Assembly: GCA_937915735.1 (NCBI GenBank)
Contig: CALGGS010000222.1
Coordinates: 1 to 12,050 of the forward strand
Direction of reading: 5' to 3'
Length of the DNA stretch: 12,050 nucleotides
Source: an uncultured Treponema sp.
Lineage (GTDB): Bacteria > Spirochaetota > Spirochaetia > Treponematales > Treponemataceae
Position numbers and translations under genes: made by a program. Positions within the stretch are counted from its first letter, which is position 1. Each line of letters opens with the position of its first letter. Shown one piece after another: positions 1 to 6,325 of this stretch. The notes under the pieces are model-generated. The model made no database searches, was not told the origin of the DNA, and worked only from the letters and a program-made list of their open reading frames with translations.

Positions 1-1269
1 AAAATCCGGGACGGAAAGCTTTTGGGCCGTGACAATTACCGGGTGGAGAGCATGAATGAGGACAACGAGCTGCTGGAAGAGTTCGCCCGCGCCTACTACG
101 AGAACGAAAATTCCCTGCCGCCAAAGATTTTCATTGACGAAAACGACGACACGGAGTTTTTGGAAAAATTTTTATCCACAGATTGGCACAGATTTTCACA
201 GATTAAAGATTCAGAGGGCGGTACGGCTTCGCCGTCGGGTGTTCCGAGCTTCGCTAACGCTCATTCCGCCGCTCCCGCCGGTCGCGTCGGAACGCCTGCG
301 GCGGCTCTCCATACCCTTCCGCATGATAGCGAAGCAGGAAGCGTTACGCAAACAATTCTTGAGCGCGTGACATCTTCCTCTGCCCGCCGCGACATCGCCG
401 CCCTGAACATGGCAAAGGAAAACGCAAAGGAAGACATTATCCGCCGGATTCGGGAGCGGGGAGACATGCCTGCCCTCAACGAGCTTAAGGAGCTGCTGGC
501 CCTTCCCAGGCTTCCAGAGAGAATCGAAGGCTTTGATATTGCCCACATCGGCGGAAAATTCCCGGTGGCCTCCCTCATTTCTTTCTGGAAGGGAAACCCC
601 GACAAAAAAAATTACCGCTACTTCCGTCTCAAAACTACGAACGGAGTCATAGACGATTTTGCCTCTATGCGAGAAGCGGCGACACGGCGGTATTCCAGGC
701 TTTCAAACGAAAAGCTGGAGCTTCCGGATTTGATTTTAATAGACGGAGGAATCGGGCAGGTAAACGCCGTTGACGGAATTTTAAGAATGCTCGACCTTGA
801 CATTCCCATTGCAGGCCTTGCCAAGCGGGACGAAGAAATCTGGAGGCCTCACGCAAGCAAGCCGATTTGCCTTCCCCGACGAAGCGATGCCTTGCGCCTT
901 TTGCAGAGAGTCCGAGACGAAACCCACCGATTTGCCACCAGCCGAAACCAGAATCTCCGCACGAAAGAAAACACCGTCTCAGTTTTTGCAAGTCTGCCGA
1001 ATGTCGGCGAAAAACGGGAAAAAATTCTCATAAAAACATTCACGACGCTTGAAAACCTTGCCGGCTCAGAAGAGGCGAAAATCGCGCAGGCATTAAACAT
1101 AAGGGCTGACAAGGCGACTGAAATTTTACTCGCCGCCAGAGAGCTTCTTTCAAAGCGAAACGAAACGAAGGAATCCCGGAAATTTATGTTCGACGCAGAA
1201 CTGGGACTTGGGAAAAATGAAGAGTCGGATTATGCCTCATCTTTGGCTGACAGCGCGCTCAGCGACTAA
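1..1269 (+). CDS. uvrC: UvrABC excinuclease subunit C, 5'-truncated by the window edge
   Basis: UvrC makes the two incisions around a DNA lesion in nucleotide excision repair, working with UvrB. The frame is open from base 1 (it begins K-I-R-D-G-K-L-L-G-R-D), so the N-terminal GIY-YIG nuclease and the UvrB-binding UVR motif lie outside the window. In this 422-residue fragment the RNase H-like C-terminal nuclease is clear: EGFDIAHIGG near residues 176-185, DFASMREA near 219-226, LILIDGGIGQ near 244-253, and RDETHRFA near 305-312. A helix-hairpin-helix follows (LPNVGEKREK near 332-341). The second hairpin is poorly conserved, and a charged tail of about 40 residues ends the protein. Between the linker FLEKFLS and the conserved RRDIAALNMAKENA segment sit about 62 extra residues (roughly 58-120), rich in Ala, Ser, Gly and Pro and encoded by repeat-like DNA. 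The reading frame stays intact through it. The stop codon overlaps the stop of the convergent hydrolase gene. Confidence 0.95.
   Translation, partial: KIRDGKLLGRDNYRVESMNEDNELLEEFARAYYENENSLPPKIFIDENDDTEFLEKFLSTDWHRFSQIKDSEGGTASPSGVPSFANAHSAAPAGRVGTPAAALHTLPHDSEAGSVTQTILERVTSSSARRDIAALNMAKENAKEDIIRRIRERGDMPALNELKELLALPRLPERIEGFDIAHIGGKFPVASLISFWKGNPDKKNYRYFRLKTTNGVIDDFASMREAATRRYSRLSNEKLELPDLILIDGGIGQVNAVDGILRMLDLDIPIAGLAKRDEEIWRPHASKPICLPRRSDALRLLQRVRDETHRFATSRNQNLRTKENTVSVFASLPNVGEKREKILIKTFTTLENLAGSEEAKIAQALNIRADKATEILLAARELLSKRNETKESRKFMFDAELGLGKNEESDYASSLADSALSD
172..204 (+). repeat. DnaA-box-like 9-mer followed by three 10-bp-phased CACAGATT iterons inside uvrC
   Basis: TTATCCACA at 172-180 is the canonical DnaA box. 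CACAGATT occurs at 177-184, 187-194 and 197-204, exactly 10 bases apart and all in the same orientation. The spacer dinucleotides are GG and TT, and AA follows the last copy. The repeats lie at the left boundary of the extra segment of uvrC and are translated as Leu-Ser-Thr-Asp-Trp-His-Arg and so on. Similar CACAGATT arrays occur as interspersed repeats in many bacterial genomes (general knowledge, not checked here). An origin function is unlikely inside a gene, but DnaA binding is possible. Confidence 0.7.
215..345. repeat. G+C-rich inverted-repeat cluster inside uvrC
   Basis: This stretch is visibly richer in G+C than its surroundings and full of complementary segments. ACGGC 223-227 pairs with GCCGT 231-235 around a 3-base loop. 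Bases 236-247 pair with 287-298 over 12 positions, including two G-T wobbles. AGCTTCGCT-type arms at 248-255 match 328-335. CCGCCGC 266-272 matches GCGGCGG 298-304, and AACGCT 256-261 matches AGCGTT 340-345. Several of these pairings exclude each other. With the CACAGATT iterons just upstream, it looks like a composite palindromic element that has become coding sequence. Confidence 0.6.
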
Positions 1270-2225
1270 TTTCGCTCAAGCTCAAGCTGAATTTCGCTCA
1301 CGCTTTCGCCTTTACGGTCTTTTGCGGTGATTAGCTTTCCGATTTTTTCTACCGCAAGATGGGATTCGCTCAGGTTTTCGTCAGCAAGCTGGAAAAGCGG
1401 GGGCATTTTCGGCCATACATCGATTTCGCATTTTCCGCCAGCAGCCTTTACAAGGCCCTGAAAATTCAGCATAGACTTAAAATAAATCTCTTTTTCACCG
1501 CACTGAATGAACACAGGCGGCAATTTAGCAAGCTGCTCCCTCTGCGCTTTTAAGGGAGAAACCAGGGGATTTTTCCAGTTCTCGCTGTATGTGTAATGCT
1601 CGGCGCACAACCGGATGGATTCTGCCGTGAAAATTTCGTCACTATTTTTTTTGCTTTTAAAGATTTCGTTTTCTTCGCTAAAATCAAGCCACGGACTGAT
1701 AAGAATTAAGTGACGGACAGAAGAACGGAATTTTTCGTCCAGCTCATAAAGAAAAGCAAGGGCCATTGAGGCGCCGCTTGAATCGGCAACAATCAAAAAC
1801 TCAGGAGAAGAGCCTTCGCCAAGAGTTTTTTCTGTCTCGCTATACGCCTCCTGAAAAACAAGCTTTACATCTTCAAGACCTGCAGGAAAGGGATGAGCCG
1901 GGGCAAGGCGAAATTCCGGAAGATATGCCTTGCTTGAAGTCACATTTGCAAGAGCGGAAACAAAGGCCCTGTATGCCACCCGGCTTCCACCAACAAAACT
2001 TCCGCCGTGAATGTACAGAAGGACTCTGTTTGAGGCGAACATTTCCGGGGAAAGAATGTCATATTTTGTGCCACGAAATACTTTTTCTTCTGAATCGACA
2101 TTATTCGGCAAAAAGACCTCCGAAAAAGTCTCGTTGATTTTTGCACGGAAATCGTTGATGTCAACTTTTGGTGAAAGATAAAAAGACTTTAACTTTTTTA
2201 TAGCCGCTCTTCTATCATTAGACAT
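1266..2225 (-). CDS. alpha/beta-hydrolase fold protein (HSL/lipase family 3-like), triad apparently degenerate
   Basis: The protein is 319 residues from the chosen ATG. It shows the HGG oxyanion-hole motif (YIHGGSFVGGS, His73-Gly75), the PEFRLAPAHPFPAGLEDV segment typical of hormone-sensitive-lipase-like esterases (about 103-120), and ISPWLDFS (about 176-183). The nucleophile elbow is ADSSGA (147-152) instead of the usual GDSAGG, so Ser149 is present. The acid position reads GEKEIYF, with Glu where Asp is usual. The expected M-x-H-x-F histidine site reads M-P-P-L-F (Pro276). There is no signal peptide. The start at 2225 was chosen over in-frame ATGs at 2231, 2270 and 2279 because it lies 7 bases after a TATATT -10 element and the upstream codons overlap the promoters. 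It could be an atypical esterase, or a non-catalytic fold member with a binding role. The substrate is unknown. Confidence 0.85.
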   Translation of the reverse strand: MSNDRRAAIKKLKSFYLSPKVDINDFRAKINETFSEVFLPNNVDSEEKVFRGTKYDILSPEMFASNRVLLYIHGGSFVGGSRVAYRAFVSALANVTSSKAYLPEFRLAPAHPFPAGLEDVKLVFQEAYSETEKTLGEGSSPEFLIVADSSGASMALAFLYELDEKFRSSVRHLILISPWLDFSEENEIFKSKKNSDEIFTAESIRLCAEHYTYSENWKNPLVSPLKAQREQLAKLPPVFIQCGEKEIYFKSMLNFQGLVKAAGGKCEIDVWPKMPPLFQLADENLSESHLAVEKIGKLITAKDRKGESVSEIQLELERN

Positions 2226-2231
2226 AGGCAT

Positions 2232-2240
2232 AATATAGCA
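2232..2240 (-). promoter_or_regulatory. extended -10 promoter for the hydrolase gene
   Basis: On the minus strand this reads TGCTATATT, a TGn extended -10. Its last base (2232) is 7 bases before the A of the chosen ATG (2225), so transcription would be expected to start at or next to the start codon. No Shine-Dalgarno sequence is visible and no good -35 box is present, as is common for extended -10 promoters. Confidence 0.5.
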
Positions 2241-2262
2241 AAGATTAGAAAATTTTGCTATA
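2234..2262. promoter_or_regulatory. dyad joining the divergent hydrolase and metA promoters
   Basis: TATAGCAAA at 2234-2242 and TTTGCTATA at 2254-2262 form a perfect 9-bp inverted repeat separated by 11 bases. Each arm contains most of one extended -10 element, so the symmetry is partly that of two near-identical promoters back to back. It could also be an operator, since a protein bound here would cover both promoters. Which of these holds cannot be decided from the sequence. Confidence 0.5.
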
Positions 2263-2264
2263 CT
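2256..2264 (+). promoter_or_regulatory. extended -10 promoter for metA
   Basis: TGCTATACT is a TGn extended -10 ending 9 bases before the metA ATG at 2273, which leaves a predicted leader of about 0-3 bases. No Shine-Dalgarno motif lies between it and the ATG. There is no room for a SAM riboswitch or other leader control element. Confidence 0.55.
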
Positions 2265-2272
2265 CTGCATAT

Positions 2273-3181
2273 ATGCCAATCAAAGTTCAGTCAGATTTAC
2301 CAGCACGCTCTATCCTTGAAAACGAAAACATCTTCGTAATGACAGAAAATCGTGCGGCAAGCCAGGATATTCGCCCTCTCAAAATCGCAATCGTAAATCT
2401 TATGCCAACAAAAGAAGCTACCGAAACCCAGCTTTTGCGGCTTTTGGGAAACACGCCCCTTCAAATCGACATTTCTCTCGTTCACATGGAAAACCACGAG
2501 TCAACTCATGTAAGCGAGGAGCACCTGGAAAAGTTTTACATTCCATCAAGCGAAATTTTCAAGCATAAATACGACGGACTGATTATCACTGGAGCACCCG
2601 TTGAGCAGATTCCTTTTGAGCAGGTTGACTATTGGGACGAGCTTTGCAAAATTATGGATTACGCCAAAAAAAATGTCTATTCGACTCTCTATATCTGCTG
2701 GGGAGCGCAGGCGGGTCTTTATCACAATTACAACATTCAAAAAACGCCGCTGCCAAAAAAGCTTTTTGGAGTTCTACCGAACAAACGAACCGTAAAGGCA
2801 GACCCCCTTATGCGCGGCTTTGACGATGTTTTCCCGGTTCCGACAAGCAGGCACACTACAGTCGAACGGGAGCCTATCGAAAAAGAAAAGGACTTAATAA
2901 TTCTTGCGGAAAATCTTGAAGGCGAAGTCACACTGTCAAAATCCCGTGACAACCGTTCTATTTTTATGATGGGACATCTAGAATACGACACGGACACTCT
3001 TGCAAACGAATATTGGCGCGACAAAAACAAAAATCTGCCAATTGAGCTTCCTGAAAATTATTTTCCGTCAAACGATGCAAGCAAAAAACCGTCAAGCACA
3101 TGGCGAAGCACGGCACATCTTTTTTACTCAAACTGGCTCAACTATTATGTCTATCAGGAAACGCCCTACGATTTTGAATAA
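2273..3181 (+). CDS. metA: homoserine O-acyltransferase MetA, probably O-acetyltransferase
   Basis: This cytoplasmic enzyme acylates L-homoserine at the first committed step of methionine synthesis. The 302-residue length is normal for MetA, and the N-terminus MPIKVQSDLPA fits the family start. An upstream TTG at 2255 is in frame but sits within the promoter, so the ATG at 2273 was chosen. The class-I glutamine-amidotransferase-like fold shows RPLKIAIVNLMPTK (34-47), ETQLLRLLGNTPLQ (51-64) and DGLIITGAPVE (101-111). The catalytic Cys142 lies in ICWGAQAGLY, and His235 and Glu237 lie in MMGHLEYD. Residue 111 is Glu. Published work on MetA specificity links Glu at this position to acetyl-CoA use and Gly to succinyl-CoA use, so acetyl-homoserine is the likely product. 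It stands alone on its strand, divergent from the hydrolase and convergent with the MBL-fold gene. Confidence 0.95.
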   Translation: MPIKVQSDLPARSILENENIFVMTENRAASQDIRPLKIAIVNLMPTKEATETQLLRLLGNTPLQIDISLVHMENHESTHVSEEHLEKFYIPSSEIFKHKYDGLIITGAPVEQIPFEQVDYWDELCKIMDYAKKNVYSTLYICWGAQAGLYHNYNIQKTPLPKKLFGVLPNKRTVKADPLMRGFDDVFPVPTSRHTTVEREPIEKEKDLIILAENLEGEVTLSKSRDNRSIFMMGHLEYDTDTLANEYWRDKNKNLPIELPENYFPSNDASKKPSSTWRSTAHLFYSNWLNYYVYQETPYDFE

Positions 3182-3208
3182 CTTCCAGGGCAGGGCCTTT
3201 CAGAAGTT
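3180..3208. terminator. weak hairpin between convergent metA and the MBL-fold gene
   Basis: AACTTC 3180-3185 pairs with GAAGTT 3203-3208. Inside the 17-base loop, AGG 3187-3189 can pair with CCT 3196-3198. It fills the 29-base gap between two stop codons, where a bidirectional terminator would be expected. Neither side has a T-run, so intrinsic termination is doubtful. Confidence 0.25.
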
Positions 3209-3210
3209 CC

Positions 3211-4158
3211 CTAAATCGTTTTCCAAATCATTCGGTTGTCTATAATCTCGTAAGTGATTTTTTTTTCTTCATAAAGGCCTGTCACATACGAGCGGATTGT
3301 GCTTCCAATAAGGCAGAACTGGCTTGTTTTTAAAGTGATTCCGCTTCTGTCGGCCACTGCTTTTAAAAGCTCTTCCATTGTTTTTGGCTTTTTCAGCTCG
3401 TCAAGAATCATATCTTCCGTTTCAAGAATCGCAAGAAGATTAAGCTCGGCAATTCCTTCGATAGAGTCCGTAATGTCCCCGTGGCCCGGAATGTAAAAAT
3501 CAGAGACAATTTTTTGAATTTTAAACAAAGATTCCTTAGTTTTTGTTTCGTCAAGAAGATACTGAATCCAGTGCTTTTTTATGGAATTACGCCCCGAAAG
3601 AACATCGCCTGCAAAGCAAACGCTTTTTTTGTCTGTGTCCGTGATTAAAAAACCAACCTGATCGACATAATGCCCTGAAAGAGAAATTACTTTTACGGAG
3701 ATTTCTCCGTCCTTTGTCTGAATAAAAATTTCTTCCTCGCCGTTAAAAACCCGGCTCACCCTGCACGCTTCTGCAAGAAGGTATTTTGAGCGGATGTCGT
3801 GAATAGCCTTACCTCCCCAGACAAGCTGAGTCTCAATCTCAGGGAATTCCATTAAATAAGCCTCGCCTTTTGAAGCCCAGACCTCGCAGTCAGTCTCACG
3901 AACAAGATAAGAATTTCCTCCGCAATGGTCGGCGTGAGAATGAGTGTTCAGAATCGCACAAAGCTTATAATCCGGGAAATTTTCGTTTATAAAGTCCAGG
4001 ATTCTTTTTCCAGTCGTCTCGTCGTTTCCAGAATCAACGATAAAGATGCACTTTTCGCCTTTTTCTCTCTCAAAGCGAATGAATCCGATGTTCGTCGGCA
4101 TTTTAAGATAAGAAATATGCTCCGTAAGAGAAATCAGCTGCTCGCTCGTAACGCTCAT
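3211..4158 (-). CDS. metallo-beta-lactamase-fold hydrolase with C-terminal helical domain
   Basis: The 315-residue protein has the binuclear metal site of the MBL superfamily: THSHADH at 72-78, a further His in SGHYVDQVG (161-169), Asp185 in FAGDVLSG, and His226 in PGHGD. The C-terminal 75 residues look helical and winged-helix-like, as in LACTB2-like and glyoxalase-II-related members. Candidate activities include thioester or phosphoester hydrolysis or a ribonuclease, and sequence alone does not choose among them. There is no signal peptide, so it is probably cytoplasmic. The ATG shares one base with the recJ stop (TAATG), and an AAGGAAG Shine-Dalgarno lies inside the end of recJ, so translational coupling is expected. 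It is the last gene of the six-gene unit. Confidence 0.88.
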   Translation of the reverse strand: MSVTSEQLISLTEHISYLKMPTNIGFIRFEREKGEKCIFIVDSGNDETTGKRILDFINENFPDYKLCAILNTHSHADHCGGNSYLVRETDCEVWASKGEAYLMEFPEIETQLVWGGKAIHDIRSKYLLAEACRVSRVFNGEEEIFIQTKDGEISVKVISLSGHYVDQVGFLITDTDKKSVCFAGDVLSGRNSIKKHWIQYLLDETKTKESLFKIQKIVSDFYIPGHGDITDSIEGIAELNLLAILETEDMILDELKKPKTMEELLKAVADRSGITLKTSQFCLIGSTIRSYVTGLYEEKKITYEIIDNRMIWKTI

Positions 4159-6314
4159 TACATACTCTTCCTTATGTCCGTAATGATGAGCTGAGGCGTT
4201 TCAACTCCGTTGTAGCAGTTTCTGTTCACCTGATAGACGACATCAACCTCATCTCCCTTTGAAAAATCACGGTTCCAAGCTTCCGCCATTCCCCAGTACA
4301 TAGCCGGCCACTTTGTCTTTCCAAGGTCAAAGGTGAGCTTTAGGTGCTGCCGCTCTGTTTTTCCGAGAATAAGAGCGTCACAAATCCGCAAATTTTTGCT
4401 CATAAATGTAAGCTCGCGGTTTTCCTCCCCATAGGGTTCAAAATCATCCACGATTGCAAGTAAATCTGGCTTTAAATAATCCCGTGGAATTTCTGCGTCA
4501 ACATTTATGCTCTCTGCATCCGAAGAAGAAAGCTCTATTTCCGGGGCGAATTTTTCAAGGGCCGTAAGGAATTCACCCAAACGCTCTTTTTTGAACGAAA
4601 AGCCCGCCGCATAAGCGTGTCCGCCGTAGCTGATAAAAATGTCTGCCATTTTGTCGAGCAAAGAAAGAACTTCAAAGCCACGGCAGCTTCTCATTGAGCC
4701 TATTGCGTTTTCATCAACAAAAGTGATTACCATTGACGGAATATCATAGACATTAACGAGCTTTCCTGCGATTGTTCCTGAAACTCCACGATTTATTTTT
4801 TGCTCGCCTGAGTCATCAATGATAACGCAAAGCTTTCCGTCATATTTTTCGATGCTTTCCTTTGCCTTCGGGTTCGCAATATCCCAGCCCTTGTTGCCAA
4901 GTTCCTTTCGCTCGTTGTTCATTTCGATGATTTTTTTTGCGATTTCCTGCCTTTTTTCAGCATTCTTTTCAAGGAAAAGCTCAAGTCCGATTTCAGGCTT
5001 TCCCAGGCGACCAGTCGCATTCAGCGCCGGATTTATGTTCCATGAAAGGTCTGTCGCCGTGATTCTTTTACCTAAAAGCCCCTGCATTGAAAGAAGTTCT
5101 TTTAAACCGTCACGGGACTTTCCCTTGTTCATCGATTCAATTCCCTTGCGAATAAAGATTCTGTTTTCGTTTTTAAGAGGCATAATGTCGGCAAGGGCCG
5201 CAAGGGCGACAAGCTGTAAGTCCCTCTCGCTCGCCTCGACATAAGACGGGAACTGCTTCTGAAGCTGTGTATTTATGAAAGTCACGAAAATGTTATAAAA
5301 GCCCTTTATTTCTGAATTAAATTCAGGATTGTAGCGGGCCAGCTTTGATTTTGATTTCAGCTGTGAAAGGGAGAATTTTGAAAGAGGAGAGAGAGTCGAA
5401 ACCTTCCTTACCTCTTCCCTTAAGTCCATAAAATTAAATTCCGCACCGCTCCCAAAAATCTGTGCAAGAAGAGAGGCGGTTGACTTTTCATCCCATACAA
5501 AAATCTGCTGGCCCCGCAAAAAATTCACAAGTTTTGTGGAAGAAATTGAAGTTCCCGCCTGAACTGTTTCCGTCAAAAGACCTTTTTCAACAAGATTCTG
5601 TAATTTTAAGACATTTATTTCGCAAGCCTGCCCGCCTTCAACAGGAGAAACAGACAAGAGAGAGATTTCGTTTTTGTAAAGCTCGCTTTGAGCAAAGCGA
5701 ATGGCTGTCACAACCTTGTAAGCGACGGCACAGCCAGAAATATCTTTAAAAGGGTATCCTGAGTCCTCGCATTTTGGATTTACGATTATCGCAGGTGCCG
5801 GCAAGATTTCTGGCGGAGTGTGGTGATCCAAGACAATCACATCCATTCCCTTGTCAGTCGCGTATTTTATTTCCTCCACATTTGAGATTCCGCAGTCCAC
5901 CGTGATGATTAAAGAGCCGAAATCTTTTTCAAAATCGTCAACGGCGGCTTTGTTCAAGCCATAGGGATCCGTTCCGCCAGGAAGCCGCCATTTCACATTG
6001 ATTCCAAGATTTGTCAGGCAGTCATACAAAACGGCTGTCGAAGTTATTCCGTCAACATCTCGGTCACCAAAAATCAAAACATTTTCTTCTTCATCCTTTG
6101 CCTGCAAGATTCTGTCAACGGCATCCTCCATATTGTTGAAAAGAAAAGGACTGTGCATAAAGCGAAGGTCATCCTCCAAAAAAAACTGCACATCGTTTCC
6201 TTCGGTAATCCCCCGTCTAGCAAGGATTGAAGCCGTAAGCGGATTCACGCCAAATTTATCATATAAAGAGCCGACATCGGCACGAGTTATAGTTTTTTTA
6301 ATCCAATTTTTCAT
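4158..6314 (-). CDS. recJ: single-stranded-DNA-specific exonuclease RecJ, with a large internal insertion
   Basis: RecJ is a 5'-3' exonuclease on single-stranded DNA, used in recombination and repair. From the ATG at 6314 the protein has 718 residues, against roughly 560-580 for a typical RecJ. DHH-domain motifs are GDRDVDG (83-89), ITVDCG (137-142), VLDHH (161-165) and ALADIMPL (373-380). The DHHA1 part shows NPALNATGRLG (428-438), MRSCRGF (541-547) and GGHAYAAG (564-571), and an OB-fold-like region ends the protein. The extra length sits mostly between CAVAYKVV (195-202) and the ADIMPL motif, about 150 residues that usually form a short link. An ATG at 6392 would add 26 residues overlapping the end of rimO; that extension looks unlike RecJ, so the start 11 bases after the rimO stop was preferred, although its Shine-Dalgarno is weak. 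Confidence 0.94.
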   Translation of the reverse strand: MKNWIKKTITRADVGSLYDKFGVNPLTASILARRGITEGNDVQFFLEDDLRFMHSPFLFNNMEDAVDRILQAKDEEENVLIFGDRDVDGITSTAVLYDCLTNLGINVKWRLPGGTDPYGLNKAAVDDFEKDFGSLIITVDCGISNVEEIKYATDKGMDVIVLDHHTPPEILPAPAIIVNPKCEDSGYPFKDISGCAVAYKVVTAIRFAQSELYKNEISLLSVSPVEGGQACEINVLKLQNLVEKGLLTETVQAGTSISSTKLVNFLRGQQIFVWDEKSTASLLAQIFGSGAEFNFMDLREEVRKVSTLSPLSKFSLSQLKSKSKLARYNPEFNSEIKGFYNIFVTFINTQLQKQFPSYVEASERDLQLVALAALADIMPLKNENRIFIRKGIESMNKGKSRDGLKELLSMQGLLGKRITATDLSWNINPALNATGRLGKPEIGLELFLEKNAEKRQEIAKKIIEMNNERKELGNKGWDIANPKAKESIEKYDGKLCVIIDDSGEQKINRGVSGTIAGKLVNVYDIPSMVITFVDENAIGSMRSCRGFEVLSLLDKMADIFISYGGHAYAAGFSFKKERLGEFLTALEKFAPEIELSSSDAESINVDAEIPRDYLKPDLLAIVDDFEPYGEENRELTFMSKNLRICDALILGKTERQHLKLTFDLGKTKWPAMYWGMAEAWNRDFSKGDEVDVVYQVNRNCYNGVETPQLIITDIRKSM

Positions 6315-6325
6315 GATTTTCTGAT

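Noticed and set aside
2255..2272. TTG start six codons upstream of metA
   Set aside because: It falls inside the -10 element, and MetA proteins normally start at M-P-I-K.
2225..2272. SAM-responsive leader or riboswitch for metA
   Set aside because: The space between the divergent start codons is 47 bases and the promoter lies next to the ATG, leaving no leader for a riboswitch.
4819..5244. 141-codon open frame on the plus strand opposite recJ
   Set aside because: It is antisense to conserved DHHA1 coding sequence, has no Shine-Dalgarno, and its Ser/Phe-rich composition is typical of shadow frames.
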